The translations under genes and the position numbers were made by a program. 64,000 nucleotides of DNA from Sepiola atlantica. Lineage: Eukaryota; Mollusca; Cephalopoda; Sepiida; Sepiolidae. The DNA is taken from positions 103,708,142-103,772,141 of the forward strand of contig OY744531.1 in assembly GCA_963556195.1 (NCBI GenBank), given 5' to 3'. Shown here piece by piece: positions 22,770 to 32,899 of this stretch. The notes under the pieces are model-generated. The model was not told the origin of the DNA and made no database searches. It was given only the letters and a program-made list of their open reading frames with translations. Numbering within the stretch: position 1 is the stretch's first letter; each line of letters opens with the position of its first letter.

Positions 22770-23395
22770 AAGCAGCGCGTGCGTGGTCGCCCTCTATATG
22801 TGACTCGATGTGGCGAGTGTAAAATGCGATTAATTTGGGCAATTTGGGGCATTTTTGACCTCAATTTGACCCACTGGGGGCGCGAACCAGAATTTTTCTG
22901 AGGTCAAGGATGCTTATTTCATATCCAGAATAATTACTTTTACATTTTGGCCAAGTCTCAGAAAAATTGAATGGATGGATCAAACGTTATAGGAGAAAAT
23001 AATTTTTTTCCATTTTGGGGTTTTTGACCCCCTGGGGCGCGAACCAGATTTTTTCCAAGGTCAGCGATACTTATTTTCTATTAGGAACAATTGCCTCCAC
23101 ATTTTGGTAAAGTTTAAGAGAAATTGAATGGATGAATGAAAAGTTATGGGGCAAAAAATGTCATTTTTTGCCATTTCGGGGCCTTTTGACCCCCTGGAAG
23201 GCTAACCAGATTTTTTCAAAAATCGGAAAATGTCACTTTCTAACCTGACCAAAGTTACAACTTCATGCAAAATTTCAGAGAAATTCAATAGGTGGTTGCG
23301 GAGAAAAATCCGGACGGACGGACAGACGGACGGACAGACGGACGGACGGAAATGCCTCAAAACATAGGTCTCCCCATTTTATAAATCGGGGGACC
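22770..23395 (-). mobile_element. Unclassified ~0.6-kb element, copy 1
   Basis: Opposite orientation to the copies at 53,212-53,750 and 61,082-61,695. One end has CCCGATTTATAAAATCGGG-type sequence with GGAC/GGAC-rich tandem bases. The other end has ACTCGCCACATCGAGT. Inside, a ~75-bp module (TTTGATCCATCCATTCAATT..TTGGCCAAAATGTAGAGG) is repeated two to three times. No protein is seen. It is probably a non-autonomous element of unknown class. Confidence 0.7.
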
Positions 23396-23399
23396 AAAA

Positions 23400-23990
23400 A
23401 ATACTAACAGCCACCCTTGACGTTGGCTTAGAACGAATCTGAACCTCCTTGCACTGAAGTCTATATTAATATTTTTATTCTTATTTTGTAATTTCTATCA
23501 GTTTTGATTATTACATCAAGTTCTTCAAAATCCAAAACAAAAAACAATTCCCCTACCTCCCCGTCCCCTTTAACTCAACCGAACACTTTGAATAAATATT
23601 TGAACATATAAAAAACTTCAAGCATCAATTTTTTTACCAAAATGATCGGATTCGGCATTAAATAACCCGAAAAGAGTTGATATGCCGTAAAACAAAACAA
23701 CCAATTGGTGTAAGGAGATGACTAGAATATAAACACGATTATGGGAGGCGAATACTACAATATGAAACCGCAAGGATGGGCGGGTTACCAGTTAAAATAC
23801 TCCTAAAATCGTTTTGGGGATGCTTCACGAGGTGTTGGTGAATGGAGCTCTGATGGAAGGTGACGTGGAAGCGTTGTTCATTCGCATAAATGAATCTAGC
23901 ATCAACCATTCTCGTTATTAGAGGGGGTCGAAGGTATGTTGAAATGTTACTGAAATGTTTAAAAGAACGTCATCTTAGTGGATTCACCGG
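23400..23990. other. No gene recognised
   Basis: No supported feature. Confidence 0.5.
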
Positions 23991-24009
23991 TTTTATCTTG
24001 CTTACTCAT

Positions 24010-24070
24010 CCATCCGCCTGAAGACGACCGATGTCGGTCGAAAACGTTCGCAAAAAATATGGGGATTTCT
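24010..24070 (+). repeat. Hammerhead-like motif
   Basis: CTGAAGA (24,018-24,024), then a perfect 6-7-bp hairpin CGACCGATGTCGGTCG, then AAAACG. Stem I and a cleavage triplet are not convincing. A short TA tract follows at 24,161-24,182. Confidence 0.45.
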
Positions 24071-24374
24071 TACACCATGGATAAAAACACCAAATCGGTC
24101 GTTCGACGACTGGAAATAATTGATCAGAAAATAAATAAACAGAAGTTAGCACTCCTGTTCAATCAATATATATATATATATAAATTCCCGAAACAGTTTT
24201 TTATGGTAAACAACTGATGATCCCTTAAAATAGTGTTAGAAATAAACTAATATAATAACTGTAAAAAATAAATTGACTTACATGAGTGATTTTCCACTGG
24301 AAGACTTGGGACTATAAGTTTTTTTTAGTTTTTTTAATTTTTTTTAATATAGTTTTAATGGTTGAGAAACTTCC

Positions 24375-24378
<4 letters not shown>

Positions 24379-24456
<78 letters not shown>

Positions 24457-24468
24457 TTGTGTGTGAAA
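24379..24468. repeat. (TA)n(TG)n microsatellite
   Basis: TA run, then TG run, ending where the palindromic element at 24,464 starts. Confidence 0.95.
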
Positions 24469-24757
24469 AAAGACAAACGGAAAACAGGTTAAACTGCAGG
24501 AGAAAAACAAAAACGAAAGATTTGTAACGTCTTCAGAAAAAGTTAAGATTTGGAAACAATTTTATTTTGAAGGCACACACATGGGAGTATGAAAAAGATG
24601 ATCCGATTTCCTCTCCCATGTGTGCCTTCAAAATAAAATTGTTTCCAAATCTTCACTTTTTCTGAAGACGTTCGCAAACACGAACGAAACCGGTCAAATC
24701 TCTCGTTTTTGTTTTTCTCCTGCATTTTAACCTGTTTTCCGTTTGTCTTTTTTTCGC
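24464..24757. repeat. Long palindrome with one hammerhead-like arm
   Basis: Arms of ~120-140 bp (GACAAACGGAAAACAGGTTAAA..., AGATTTGGAAACAATTTTAT, GGCACACACATGGGAG) face each other around a ~25-bp centre at ~24,588-24,612. The right arm holds CTGAAGA, hairpin CGTTCG/CGAACG, GAAACCGGTC. In the left arm that piece is deleted. It is bounded by (TA)n on both sides (24,379-24,434 and 24,808-24,832). Confidence 0.8.
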
Positions 24758-24894
24758 ACATTTGACTACCACGGCATTTCATTTTCATGACTTATCGTGT
24801 ACCTTACCCCATATATATATATATATATATATTTTCTTTGTCGTACAAAACTTTAAAATAGCATTGAAGAGACAATATGAATTTAATAAATTAA

Positions 24895-24923
24895 AAAAAT
24901 GAAAAATAATTACATAAAAATAC

Positions 24924-24965
<42 letters not shown>

Positions 24966-24996
24966 GTATTTTTATGTAATTATTTTTATTGGTGAT
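24895..24996. repeat. Palindrome with (TA)n core
   Basis: AAAATAATTACATAAAAATA..CATTA on the left mirrors TAATG..TATTTTTATGTAATTATTTT on the right of a ~38-bp TA run. It is a near-perfect hairpin of ~100 bp. Confidence 0.9.
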
Positions 24997-25109
24997 TGCA
25001 ACGTTCGTTGTTTTTTTGCTTACTATTATTTCGATTGTCTCACTGTCCTAAGTGATTAAGATGCAGAAAATTGTATTATTAGTAGCCCTTAACTTTATAG
25101 GACGTATTT

Positions 25110-25187
25110 TTCGTTAATATATATATATTTATTTATTTTATACGTACATAAAAGTAAAAGTACGTATGTACGTATAAAATAAAATAA

Positions 25188-25233
<46 letters not shown>

Positions 25234-25254
25234 GTGTGTGTGTGTGTGTGTGTG
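25110..25254. repeat. Palindrome, (TA)n(TG)n
   Basis: ATTTATTTATTTTATACGTA and its reverse complement flank a short ACATAAAAGTAAAAG centre. TA/TGTA/TG repeats run on to 25,254. Confidence 0.85.
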
Positions 25255-25775
25255 AAACGAAAGCCAGCTAGTAAAATTATGATTATAAATCTCATAGAAA
25301 TTAGAATTTCACCTGTTTAGAATTCACACGAGACTTCTTTATGAGACGAAAAACACCGAATGCGCCTTTAAGATATTCTTAATATGTAAGAGACAATTCG
25401 TACTACCAATTTCGTAGCTCTTTTAGAACAACGTTACTTTGTATATATACGTACAGAAAGACATACCAACGGGCGTTTGTGAGCTTTTAATGCGTAGGAT
25501 TGCTTAGCGACATAATAATTCATGGAAAAAGAATGAAAGATCAACAAGAACGCGGGTTTCTGTCATTCATATTTTGATGTAAGGTTTAATTGAGATTTTT
25601 CTATTTCTTTTTGCATGTAAAACACGTTGGCTTTTACGTGTCCGACGCACTGTTTTAACAAAGAAATCACGTGACGGCTTATTTATTCGTAAAAATGAAA
25701 ACCGAAAAAACATAAAAGATGATCGAAGGAAGCAATAAGAAAGCAAAAAAGAAAAAAAATATGTGCAGATAATTT

Positions 25776-25777
<2 letters not shown>
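25255..25777. other. No gene recognised
   Basis: No supported feature. Confidence 0.5.
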
Positions 25778-25814
<37 letters not shown>

Positions 25815-26028
25815 CATGCGTCATTGAAGACAACGGAGTTTTCTTTCTTTGCTATCTTTCTTGTTAATTTCTCGACGCCGCGAGCGATTCGTCGGTTTTC
25901 CGGTGTCAATTGGTGAATTATGGCGCCTAACGTTGTATCTTGGGCCATTTTACGAGCGCTTTCGGTCTCGCGAATAATAGATATATAAAAAAAAATAAAA
26001 ATAATAATATATATATATATATATATAT

Positions 26029-26075
<47 letters not shown>
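25778..26075. repeat. (TA)n at 25,778-25,811; (TA)n(GATA)n at 26,008-26,075
   Basis: Two microsatellites with ~195 bp of unrecognised sequence between them. Confidence 0.9.
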
Positions 26076-26139
26076 TAGTGTGTATCAAGCTATATTGAAC
26101 AGAAATCAATAAAGTGCTCGATCGCAGAAGAGTGAGACC

Positions 26140-26332
26140 TGATACGAATAATTTATTTGAAAACTATATTACATATTTCAGAATCGTACAGTGGATATTC
26201 TCATTTTTCTTTGACCCCTTTTTAGTACGCTTACTAGTCTCTTGAATATAGACATTTTACAATGTAAAATGTCAACCCATCAAGATTCTGAAATATGTAC
26301 AATATAGTTTTCAAATAAATTATTTATATATA
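26140..26332. repeat. Inverted repeat, ~45-bp arms
   Basis: ATAATTTATTTGAAAACTAT..CAGAATC (left) is mirrored by GATTCTGAAATATGT..AAATAAATTAT (right). A (TA)n run follows at 26,340-26,387. Confidence 0.85.
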
Positions 26333-26336
26333 TTTT

Positions 26337-26339
<3 letters not shown>

Positions 26340-26387
<48 letters not shown>
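26340..26387. repeat. (TA)n microsatellite
   Basis: Pure TA run. Confidence 0.95.
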
Positions 26388-26388
<1 letters not shown>

Positions 26389-26429
26389 TGGAATTTACAA
26401 AGTTAAATTCCTCCTGGCTTCCAAGCAAA

Positions 26430-26560
26430 TTTACGGTGGCCGACAGGTAAGACTCTTGACTGCGAATCAGTGGCGAGTTTGATCAGAGTTTGCGCTCGCC
26501 GACCATCGGTTAGTATATACTATTGGTGCTTTGTTTACTTTGCAGTCTTTTTACAAGATT
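26430..26560 (+). mobile_element. tRNA-like SINE fragment (possible)
   Basis: GGTGGCCGACAGGTAAGACT resembles a pol III A box and D-arm. CGAGTTTGATCAGAG is a weak B-box equivalent. The inferred cloverleaf is imperfect. Confidence 0.35.
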
Positions 26561-26596
26561 AAGCTCGATGATTGTCAATTAGTAAGAACAGAGCAA

Positions 26597-26987
26597 ATAT
26601 AAGTCAGGTTCATTTACTATTCAAATAACCATGTTTTTATTTTCTTATTTTTACTTTTACTTTTATTTTTTCACATTTCCAAAACCATAACATTTCTGTG
26701 AGATATATTTTTTACGGTCCGTTATATTTGTCGTGAGCCAAACAACATTTATATTTTGAAGACACAATAATCCAAGAACTTTTTACTCTTTGTTAATTTT
26801 ACTGATGATTTTGTAGTGTTGCAGAGACGATATTGACATACAAATGTTGTTTGGCTCACGACAAATGAAACGGACAGTAAAATATATATCTCATAAAAAT
26901 GTTACGTTTTTTTTAGAAAATGTGAAAAAATAAAAATAGAAACAATAAAATAAAAACATGGTTATTGGAATATAAAATGAACCTGAC

Positions 26988-26990
<3 letters not shown>
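26597..26990 (+). repeat. Inverted-repeat element with long-stem hammerhead-like motif
   Basis: Arms of ~150 bp (AAGTCAGGTTCATTT, ATAACCATGTTTTTAT, CCAAACAACATTT) flank a ~100-bp centre. On the plus strand CTGATGA (26,802-26,808) is followed by a ~58-nt segment whose ends pair (ATTTTGTAGTG with CTCACGACAAAT, with a bulge). GAAACGGACAGTA (26,867-26,879) comes next, giving stem III AC/GT and a GTA cleavage triplet. Stem I is weak. A related single arm lies at 1,975-2,180. Confidence 0.6.
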
Positions 26991-27058
<68 letters not shown>

Positions 27059-27110
27059 GTATATATATATACATATATATACATATATATACACAATAAT
27101 ATATATACAT
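26991..27110. repeat. (TA)n with TACATA/TGTATA
   Basis: TA-rich run starting at the end of the preceding inverted repeat. Confidence 0.95.
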
Positions 27111-27194
27111 ATATATTATAATATAAAATTATAATATAAAATGAAGTACTAAAATAAGGTGTCAATCAAATTTTATTAGAATTCAAAGTTCAAG

Positions 27195-27197
<3 letters not shown>

Positions 27198-27234
<37 letters not shown>

Positions 27235-27440
27235 CACTCCCTGTCACTGACTTCGTCCAGTGCTGTCAGTAGACACGGCTATTACTTTTTCTCATCGACA
27301 CATCATGTCTACCCAATATTTCGATGTACTTGCATGACATTTTTCTTAAAATTATCATCCTGAAGAAGTCTTACAAATAAAGACGAAACGTAGATGAATA
27401 TATAAAAAAAATAATCTCTTTGCTTGCCCTTTTTCTTTTT

Positions 27441-27485
<45 letters not shown>
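27198..27485 (+). repeat. Hammerhead-like repeat between two (TA)n tracts (family with 37.2 and 63.0 kb)
   Basis: TA runs at 27,198-27,232 and 27,443-27,485 enclose CTGAAGA (27,360-27,366), stem GTCTT/AAGAC and GAAACG (27,385-27,390), then GATGAATATA. Stem I TCATC/GATGA is 5 bp. One extra A separates CTGAAGA from stem II, and stem III would be a single A-T pair. The upstream TACTTGCATGACATTTTTCT block is shared with 37,257-37,276. Confidence 0.65.
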
Positions 27486-27488
<3 letters not shown>

Positions 27489-28005
27489 TTGAAATAACTA
27501 TTTACTCTTTCACTAGTAATAGGTCTTTTGAACTTCAATAGCCTTCATTACATTGTATGATTATATATGTGCATGATTTCTCAGTGAGGGAACATTTAAC
27601 TTGTAATGGCTTTTGTGTTTTTTTTTTTAAGTTGAATGTTTCTCCTCTTCTTTTTATGTGTTTCTACTTGCATGTGATATTACATCCGTTTATTCCACTT
27701 TGAGTGTTCATGCACATACCTAAATATTGTTTTCTACACGGTCTGTACTGATTTGATGTATCCATACCACTAATCTCCCTCTTTGTTTCTAATCTGCTGT
27801 ACAATTGGTTGGATTGAACTCTAAAGCCTTTATGGTGTATGTATTCTTTTAAGTTGATGTCTATATTCTTATCTGATGAAGATATATGATATTAAAAAAG
27901 TATATCGTCTCAGAAACGATCGTACACATGCTGTTTTTATTTTGTGACTTCTTTGAGCGCAAATAAATGATCGTGTAATAAAGTTAACATTAGATCCATG
28001 TTATA
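27486..28005. other. No gene recognised
   Basis: A CTGATGA at 27,873 followed by GAAACGATCGTA (27,887-27,930 region) gives a partial hammerhead-like order, but stem II does not close properly. Confidence 0.4.
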
Positions 28006-28007
28006 TA

Positions 28008-28024
28008 TACACACACACACACAC

Positions 28025-28058
<34 letters not shown>

Positions 28059-28130
28059 ATGCGTATCTAGGCAGCATCTTCTCTTGCATGCAAGTATTGT
28101 TGAATATAACAGACAATGTATATATGTACA
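28008..28130. repeat. (CA)n(TA)n(TG)n and inverted-repeat fragment
   Basis: Microsatellite 28,008-28,062. The following CTAGGCAGCATCTTCTCTTG..TATTGTTGAATATA block is also found at 38,457-38,500 and, inverted, at 38,675-38,715. Confidence 0.85.
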
Positions 28131-28189
28131 TATGTATATGTGTGTGTGTTTATTCTATTCTTTTTTTTATAGAATTTAAGCTGGAAGCC

Positions 28190-29390
28190 TAAATCTGTAA
28201 CCAAAATGTTTTATTTAAACGATAGGTAAATTAATATATTTCTTCACGGGCAGGACTACGTGGCGTTGCCCTAGAATTAACAGAAACGTGATGTACTCCT
28301 CCGTCAGGCTTGACGCAACTGTGTGTATTCTTATCTTTTAATTATTATAATTTTACATTTTAAAGTTACACATAAAATCAAATCAATTAAAAAGTCATCT
28401 TTCCTTATTATGGATGTCAGATGTTAATACCAACGCAGCCATATTATTTTGAAACGCTTTAATAAAAAATTAATAGCACCATGAATTTCTAGTTGCATTT
28501 TATGCGATACAAGTTGTGGTCGGTTTGGTATTTCGATTAGAGAAACATACAGACCACACATATCGTATAGTTGTTACCAAAAAAGAATCGTTGTTACGGC
28601 CATAATTACGAAATAACCAAGGACAAATTTCGACGCCCAAATCTTTTGTCAAATAACCGAGTGAGAAAATTAGTCTCCCCGGCGGTTTACTAAATTTGGT
28701 TTCTAAACAAGCCAAGAACGATAGCAGAAAACAAGGCAGTTGGCAATAAAGCAACCCCCATCCTGAAAGAAGAAAAACTATCTCAGATGCTTCACCTCAT
28801 AGGACCGGGTTAGAACCAGCCTAATTCTGACAGAAAAGGGCCTGCTGGTTCCAGTTAGGTCTTAGATTACAAGAATGACTCACATGACAACTGGCCGGAT
28901 TCGTAGTTTGGTTTAGCGTTTTACAGCATATCAACCATCCTTGGGGTATCCTTTGCCGAAACCGTGCATATGTTTTGTGTATAATAGATTTGTAGATTAC
29001 TGCGTTTTGTACACCCCCATGTAGTAAGCACACGTCATATAAACGGTAGTTTCTATCTAATCAATAGATAAGACAATGTAAGCTATTACCGATCCGGTAA
29101 GTGTTGACCTGCAAGTACTGTGACCAAGGTATGACTCCACACTTCTCCCAAAATGAGGCCTTACTACTGGGTGCTGATTTGTCTCATACTCAGTAGTCTA
29201 TAGTGTGGGGAAATAGGGTTAGACAGAAAAGAAAGGTTGAAGGGGCTAACATACTTAAATTCTTTGAATATAGTAATATTTACACATCACAACAGACACC
29301 AGAAATGCGATTTTAAGCTAGGATAATAGAAATCTTTTTGATTAGCCCAATACGTTTCGTTGTATTGATTCATATCGAAACAAATAGCGG
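28190..29390. other. No gene recognised
   Basis: No supported feature. Open stretches on the minus strand at 28,500-29,033 have no recognisable family. Confidence 0.45.
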
Positions 29391-29394
29391 TGCT

Positions 29395-29570
29395 GATCGA
29401 ATTGAATGCTACCCGACGTTGCTCGGAACTTCATGAAAAACACAATGTTTTTATTCACTATTGCTCATAACATTATATTGCTTTCTCTTTTATACTGACC
29501 CCCGTTTCACCCCTAATATAATCGGAAGAAATGTACAGTTTAGAAAACTCTCACAATTAAAATTAGAAGC
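29395..29570 (+). repeat. Copy of the 9-kb dispersed repeat, first half
   Basis: CGACGTTGCTCGGAACT, TTGCTCATAACATTATATTG and CCCCTAATATAATCGG follow the order seen at 8,995-9,130. Confidence 0.6.
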
Positions 29571-29589
29571 TTTAATACAGTCTTGTGTG

Positions 29590-29960
29590 ATACGATGAAG
29601 GCCGCGAGGATAGGAAGTGACTCATCGACAGAGACAAAAGAAATGCGGGAGTGGTCAGTTTTCATTGTTCAGGACAGGTGACTCAGAAAAGAATACCGGA
29701 CACGACATTTGGGGATGACGACGTTTTGCGACAGTTTGACGACAGTGGGCTAGGTTAGTTTTACGACAATTTGACGACAGTAAGATTTATGGCAAAACGT
29801 TAACGAGTTTGGGTTTCGGAGAGAAGCCGGCAGTTTGAATTGAACCTGGACAGAGAGCGGATCGGGACAGATTGGACCGACAACTGACGACTGACGAGAG
29901 AAGACGGGGAGTTCAGGGTTAGTTTTCGATCAGAGCGGATCGGACCGACAACTGACCAAA
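29590..29960 (+). repeat. Unclassified ~0.35-kb repeat (copy at 41.0 kb)
   Basis: ATGAAGGCCGCGAGGATAGG, AATACCGGACACGA, CAGTTTGACGACAGT and GAGAAGCC..GAGAGCGGATCGG are all shared in order with 41,012-41,370. No coding capacity was recognised. It could be an LTR or another terminal segment. Confidence 0.65.
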
Positions 29961-30164
29961 GAGATATCGACAACCACGACTGGGGTACCTATTTTCGCGC
30001 GGACGGAAAAAAACACGTCTCCCAGACTCAATCGAGGTATATGAACATTTGCTTTGTGCTGTTTTATTTTAGCGTGAACATAGGCGATCACATACGGCCA
30101 CACGTGTCCACAACGTTCCCTTACAAAAGGCACACATAAATTGTACACATTGAAAGCACGAAGA

Positions 30165-30510
30165 AATTTGGGACTACTTCCATTGTCTTCCCGGGATAAT
30201 TTTGTACATACGATTAAAATTCTATCAAAATATGATATATTTGAATTTATTTCGGAATGTTCTATCCCCATAGCTACTTAGCAGGGTAAGACTCTGGACA
30301 ACTTCCAATGTCGTTAACGGAAGGTTTTATATTTATGATATAAATTATGATTTATACTTGTTCATAAAAACAAGATGTATTTGAAATTTACAGAACGGTT
30401 CTGCTCCCACAGCTCTCTTAAAGATTCGGGAGATTTACCATCTGAAGATTTTACACTTTTAGTGTTTTTGCAGATTCTCAAACCTTTCTTTCTATAGGAA
30501 CATGCTCACA
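30165..30510 (+). repeat. Copy of the 9-kb dispersed repeat, second half
   Basis: Contains ACTTCCATTGTCTTCCCGGG, GATGTATTTGAAATTTACAG and TCTCAAACCTTTCTTTCTATAGG, parallel to 9,640-9,760 and 10,690-10,790. Confidence 0.55.
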
Positions 30511-30514
30511 GTCA

Positions 30515-31605
30515 TTGACATTCATATAGATATAAAGATATTTATTTTCCTGTTCAAGGGAATATTTCTATAGAATTCATCTATGTTAGCAGAAAAATAG
30601 GGATGAACCTATAGGTCCAAAAGTAAAAGAGAGAAAACGAAAATATGATAGGAATGTAGAGATTAATAAAATCAAACACACCAAGGATGAATGGCAGGAA
30701 CGAATATCAGGAAACATATCGATCGGTTCAAAGGTAACTATGTTATCAAAAAGAAAAAAGTGTTTGACCGAGTGCTCGCGATATTCAAGGGATTACCGGA
30801 GGCGTAGAAAGTTCGTGAATAGTAAAGGAAAGCAAACAAAGAATTAATTATAAAAAAAACAGTTTATTTTTGTTGTTTTGTTTGCCGACAGTTATGGCAA
30901 ATCTTAGCAGGCGTCACTGGCGAATTCAGTGACGACGACTTAACACGAACGCTAACAGACATCATTCGTTTAAAACGATTGTTTGTTGTATGATGTTGGT
31001 CATCGGTTTTCTGAAAGACTCCATTATTTTCTTCTTTTCGCGTCTAAAATCTATTCATGAGCCTTAGACATTCGTGTGTGAGGACAATGATTTGTGCAAT
31101 GCGAGTTTTCATCCTTCTCTGAAGGCAGGAATATCTTCGAGATTATTTATAGCCCCCTTTAAAGATGGCGATATTACGAATCATTACTTTATAACCTGTC
31201 ATGGAAATATTTAGGGATATATTACGCTGAAACATCGGTTCCTGTGTAATCACGAACGTTAGACAACGTTAAGCCTGGTCGGTACTTACATAGGTGACCA
31301 TTTGGCCGGAAGTTAGGGGAAAGAAGTGGTGTAATATATTACTTAAATAATATGTTTTTGAATTAAGCGTAACTAATTACTTACATCTCCGCAAAGGTGG
31401 GGTTAGACACAAAGTGGGGGTTTTAATGTGGGAAAAATCCAGGTCCTTAAAAAGTGGGGCTCTGGATTAGAATATACTATAAACTATTTAAGACATGAAA
31501 TATCACTTCTTAACTGACATGGGACTAAAAATATGAAGTAGCGCACCTTACTCCTAGATAAAAGGCCAAGACATTATTACATTATCTTTAATATAATTAA
31601 ACATT

Positions 31606-31608
<3 letters not shown>
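30515..31608. other. No gene recognised
   Basis: No supported feature. A stretch near 31,370-31,450 weakly recalls the SINE 3' tail. Confidence 0.4.

Positions 31609-31659
<51 letters not shown>
31609..31659. repeat. (TA)n microsatellite
   Basis: Pure TA run. Confidence 0.95.
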
Positions 31660-31660
<1 letters not shown>

Positions 31661-31984
31661 CAACATCTACAAAAACATAACTGCCCTCCCTCTGATTTAA
31701 AATAAATTCTAGTTAATAACACTAAAGTTATACATTCCGAAATCAATTTAAAAACTTAGAAATACTAGAAGCTATCTACATAAAACACAACAACCTAAAC
31801 TTAACAACATCACATGTGAAACAAGTAGTAATATTTTAAAATGATTAACGTAATGCGATTTTGTTCTGTGATGCCATGCTGAATTTAAATCGTCAACGAC
31901 TTCCTTGAACAATGCGTAAAAACGTTCTATACCCGTTTGTCTTTTAAACAATTCTCTTCTTTCACCAGCTTTTTTTTCATTTGC

Positions 31985-32187
31985 TTTTGACACTTTAGGA
32001 TGTTTCGACAAGAATCAAAAACGTTCGTGAAACCTGTGAAACCTATGGATCATTTAAAATAAAATAATTTTAATACAAGAAAGACTATCAGAAAAATTGA
32101 AAAAAAAAAAAAACGTATAATTAAACAGACGAGATCTGTTAATTCTAACACTGCTTGCGTAAATGATAAAATACTGTGTAAATACAC

Positions 32188-32235
<48 letters not shown>
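31985..32235 (+). repeat. Dispersed repeat ending in (TA)n (copies at 50.3 and 50.9 kb)
   Basis: GACAAGAATCAAAAACGTTC and GTGAAACC (a decayed hammerhead-like tail), then CTATCAGAAAAATTGAAAAA, GTATAATTAAACAGACGA and CTTGCGTAAATGATAAAATA, then TA repeats (32,188-32,235). 50,285-50,454 and 50,920-51,148 have the same order. Confidence 0.7.
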
Positions 32236-32238
<3 letters not shown>

Positions 32239-32239
32239 A

Positions 32240-32600
32240 GGTGTACTAAAAGCGAACTTTCAGGAAAGGTAAAACCCTATTGTGAAGAGTATACAGCTCA
32301 ATATCCAGGATAGAGCAGGTAGACTTTTTACCCTTTTTGGATTTTCTATTTTCGCCGTACCTGAAGTTGTGGCTTCTTGGAATTCAACTTTGAAACCTCT
32401 CTCATTACTTCTCGTGCCTCTAACGACCTACCTATCTACATCTTATTCTCTCTGCTGGACTCTTCGACACCGGACTTTTTGGCAATCGGACATTTGCTTG
32501 CACCCTGGCACAGTTTTGCCCTGCGTTTCTTTCCCTACAACTTTTATTTTATTTTTTCAAATTTTAAATCCTGGCCATTGCCAACTTATCTATCCCAGCG
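32240..32600 (+). repeat. Unclassified element body upstream of a hammerhead
   Basis: GC-richer than its surroundings, between the (TA)n at 32,235 and the hammerhead at 32,603. No protein family is recognised. It is probably the non-coding part of a PLE-like or retrozyme-like element. Confidence 0.35.
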
Positions 32601-32602
32601 AC

Positions 32603-32650
32603 TTCCTCTGATGATAAGATTTTGATCTTTGAAAAGCCTGGCTTAAGGAA
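32603..32650 (+). ncRNA. Hammerhead ribozyme motif, type I
   Basis: Stem I is TTCCT (32,603-32,607) with AGGAA (32,646-32,650), followed by core CTGATGA (32,608-32,614). Stem II is AAGAT/ATCTT, closed against the core by a T-T opposition. GAA A comes next (32,631-32,634), then stem III AAGC/GCTT with a CTG loop, and cleavage triplet TTA ending at 32,645. All invariant core bases are present. It lies just upstream of a (TA)n run at 32,759. Activity is inferred from the fold only. Confidence 0.65.
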
Positions 32651-32758
32651 AATTTAACTTGAATAAATTGCCTTTTTGCGGAATATACCTTGCTTTGAAC
32701 TTTTGAATTGAATTTTGATTTGGCTTTTGCTTTCTCTAATTCCTTTCCATTCTCCTTC

Positions 32759-32819
<61 letters not shown>
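32759..32819. repeat. (TA)n microsatellite
   Basis: Pure TA run. Confidence 0.95.
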
Positions 32820-32821
<2 letters not shown>

Positions 32822-32899
32822 TGTATAAATATAGATATACAAACAAAACTAACTTTATATATATATACATATAAATACATTTTTACAATTACATTAATA

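Noticed and set aside
30435..30490. CTGAAGA in the 30.4-kb repeat as hammerhead
   Set aside because: No GAAA box follows and no stem I partner.
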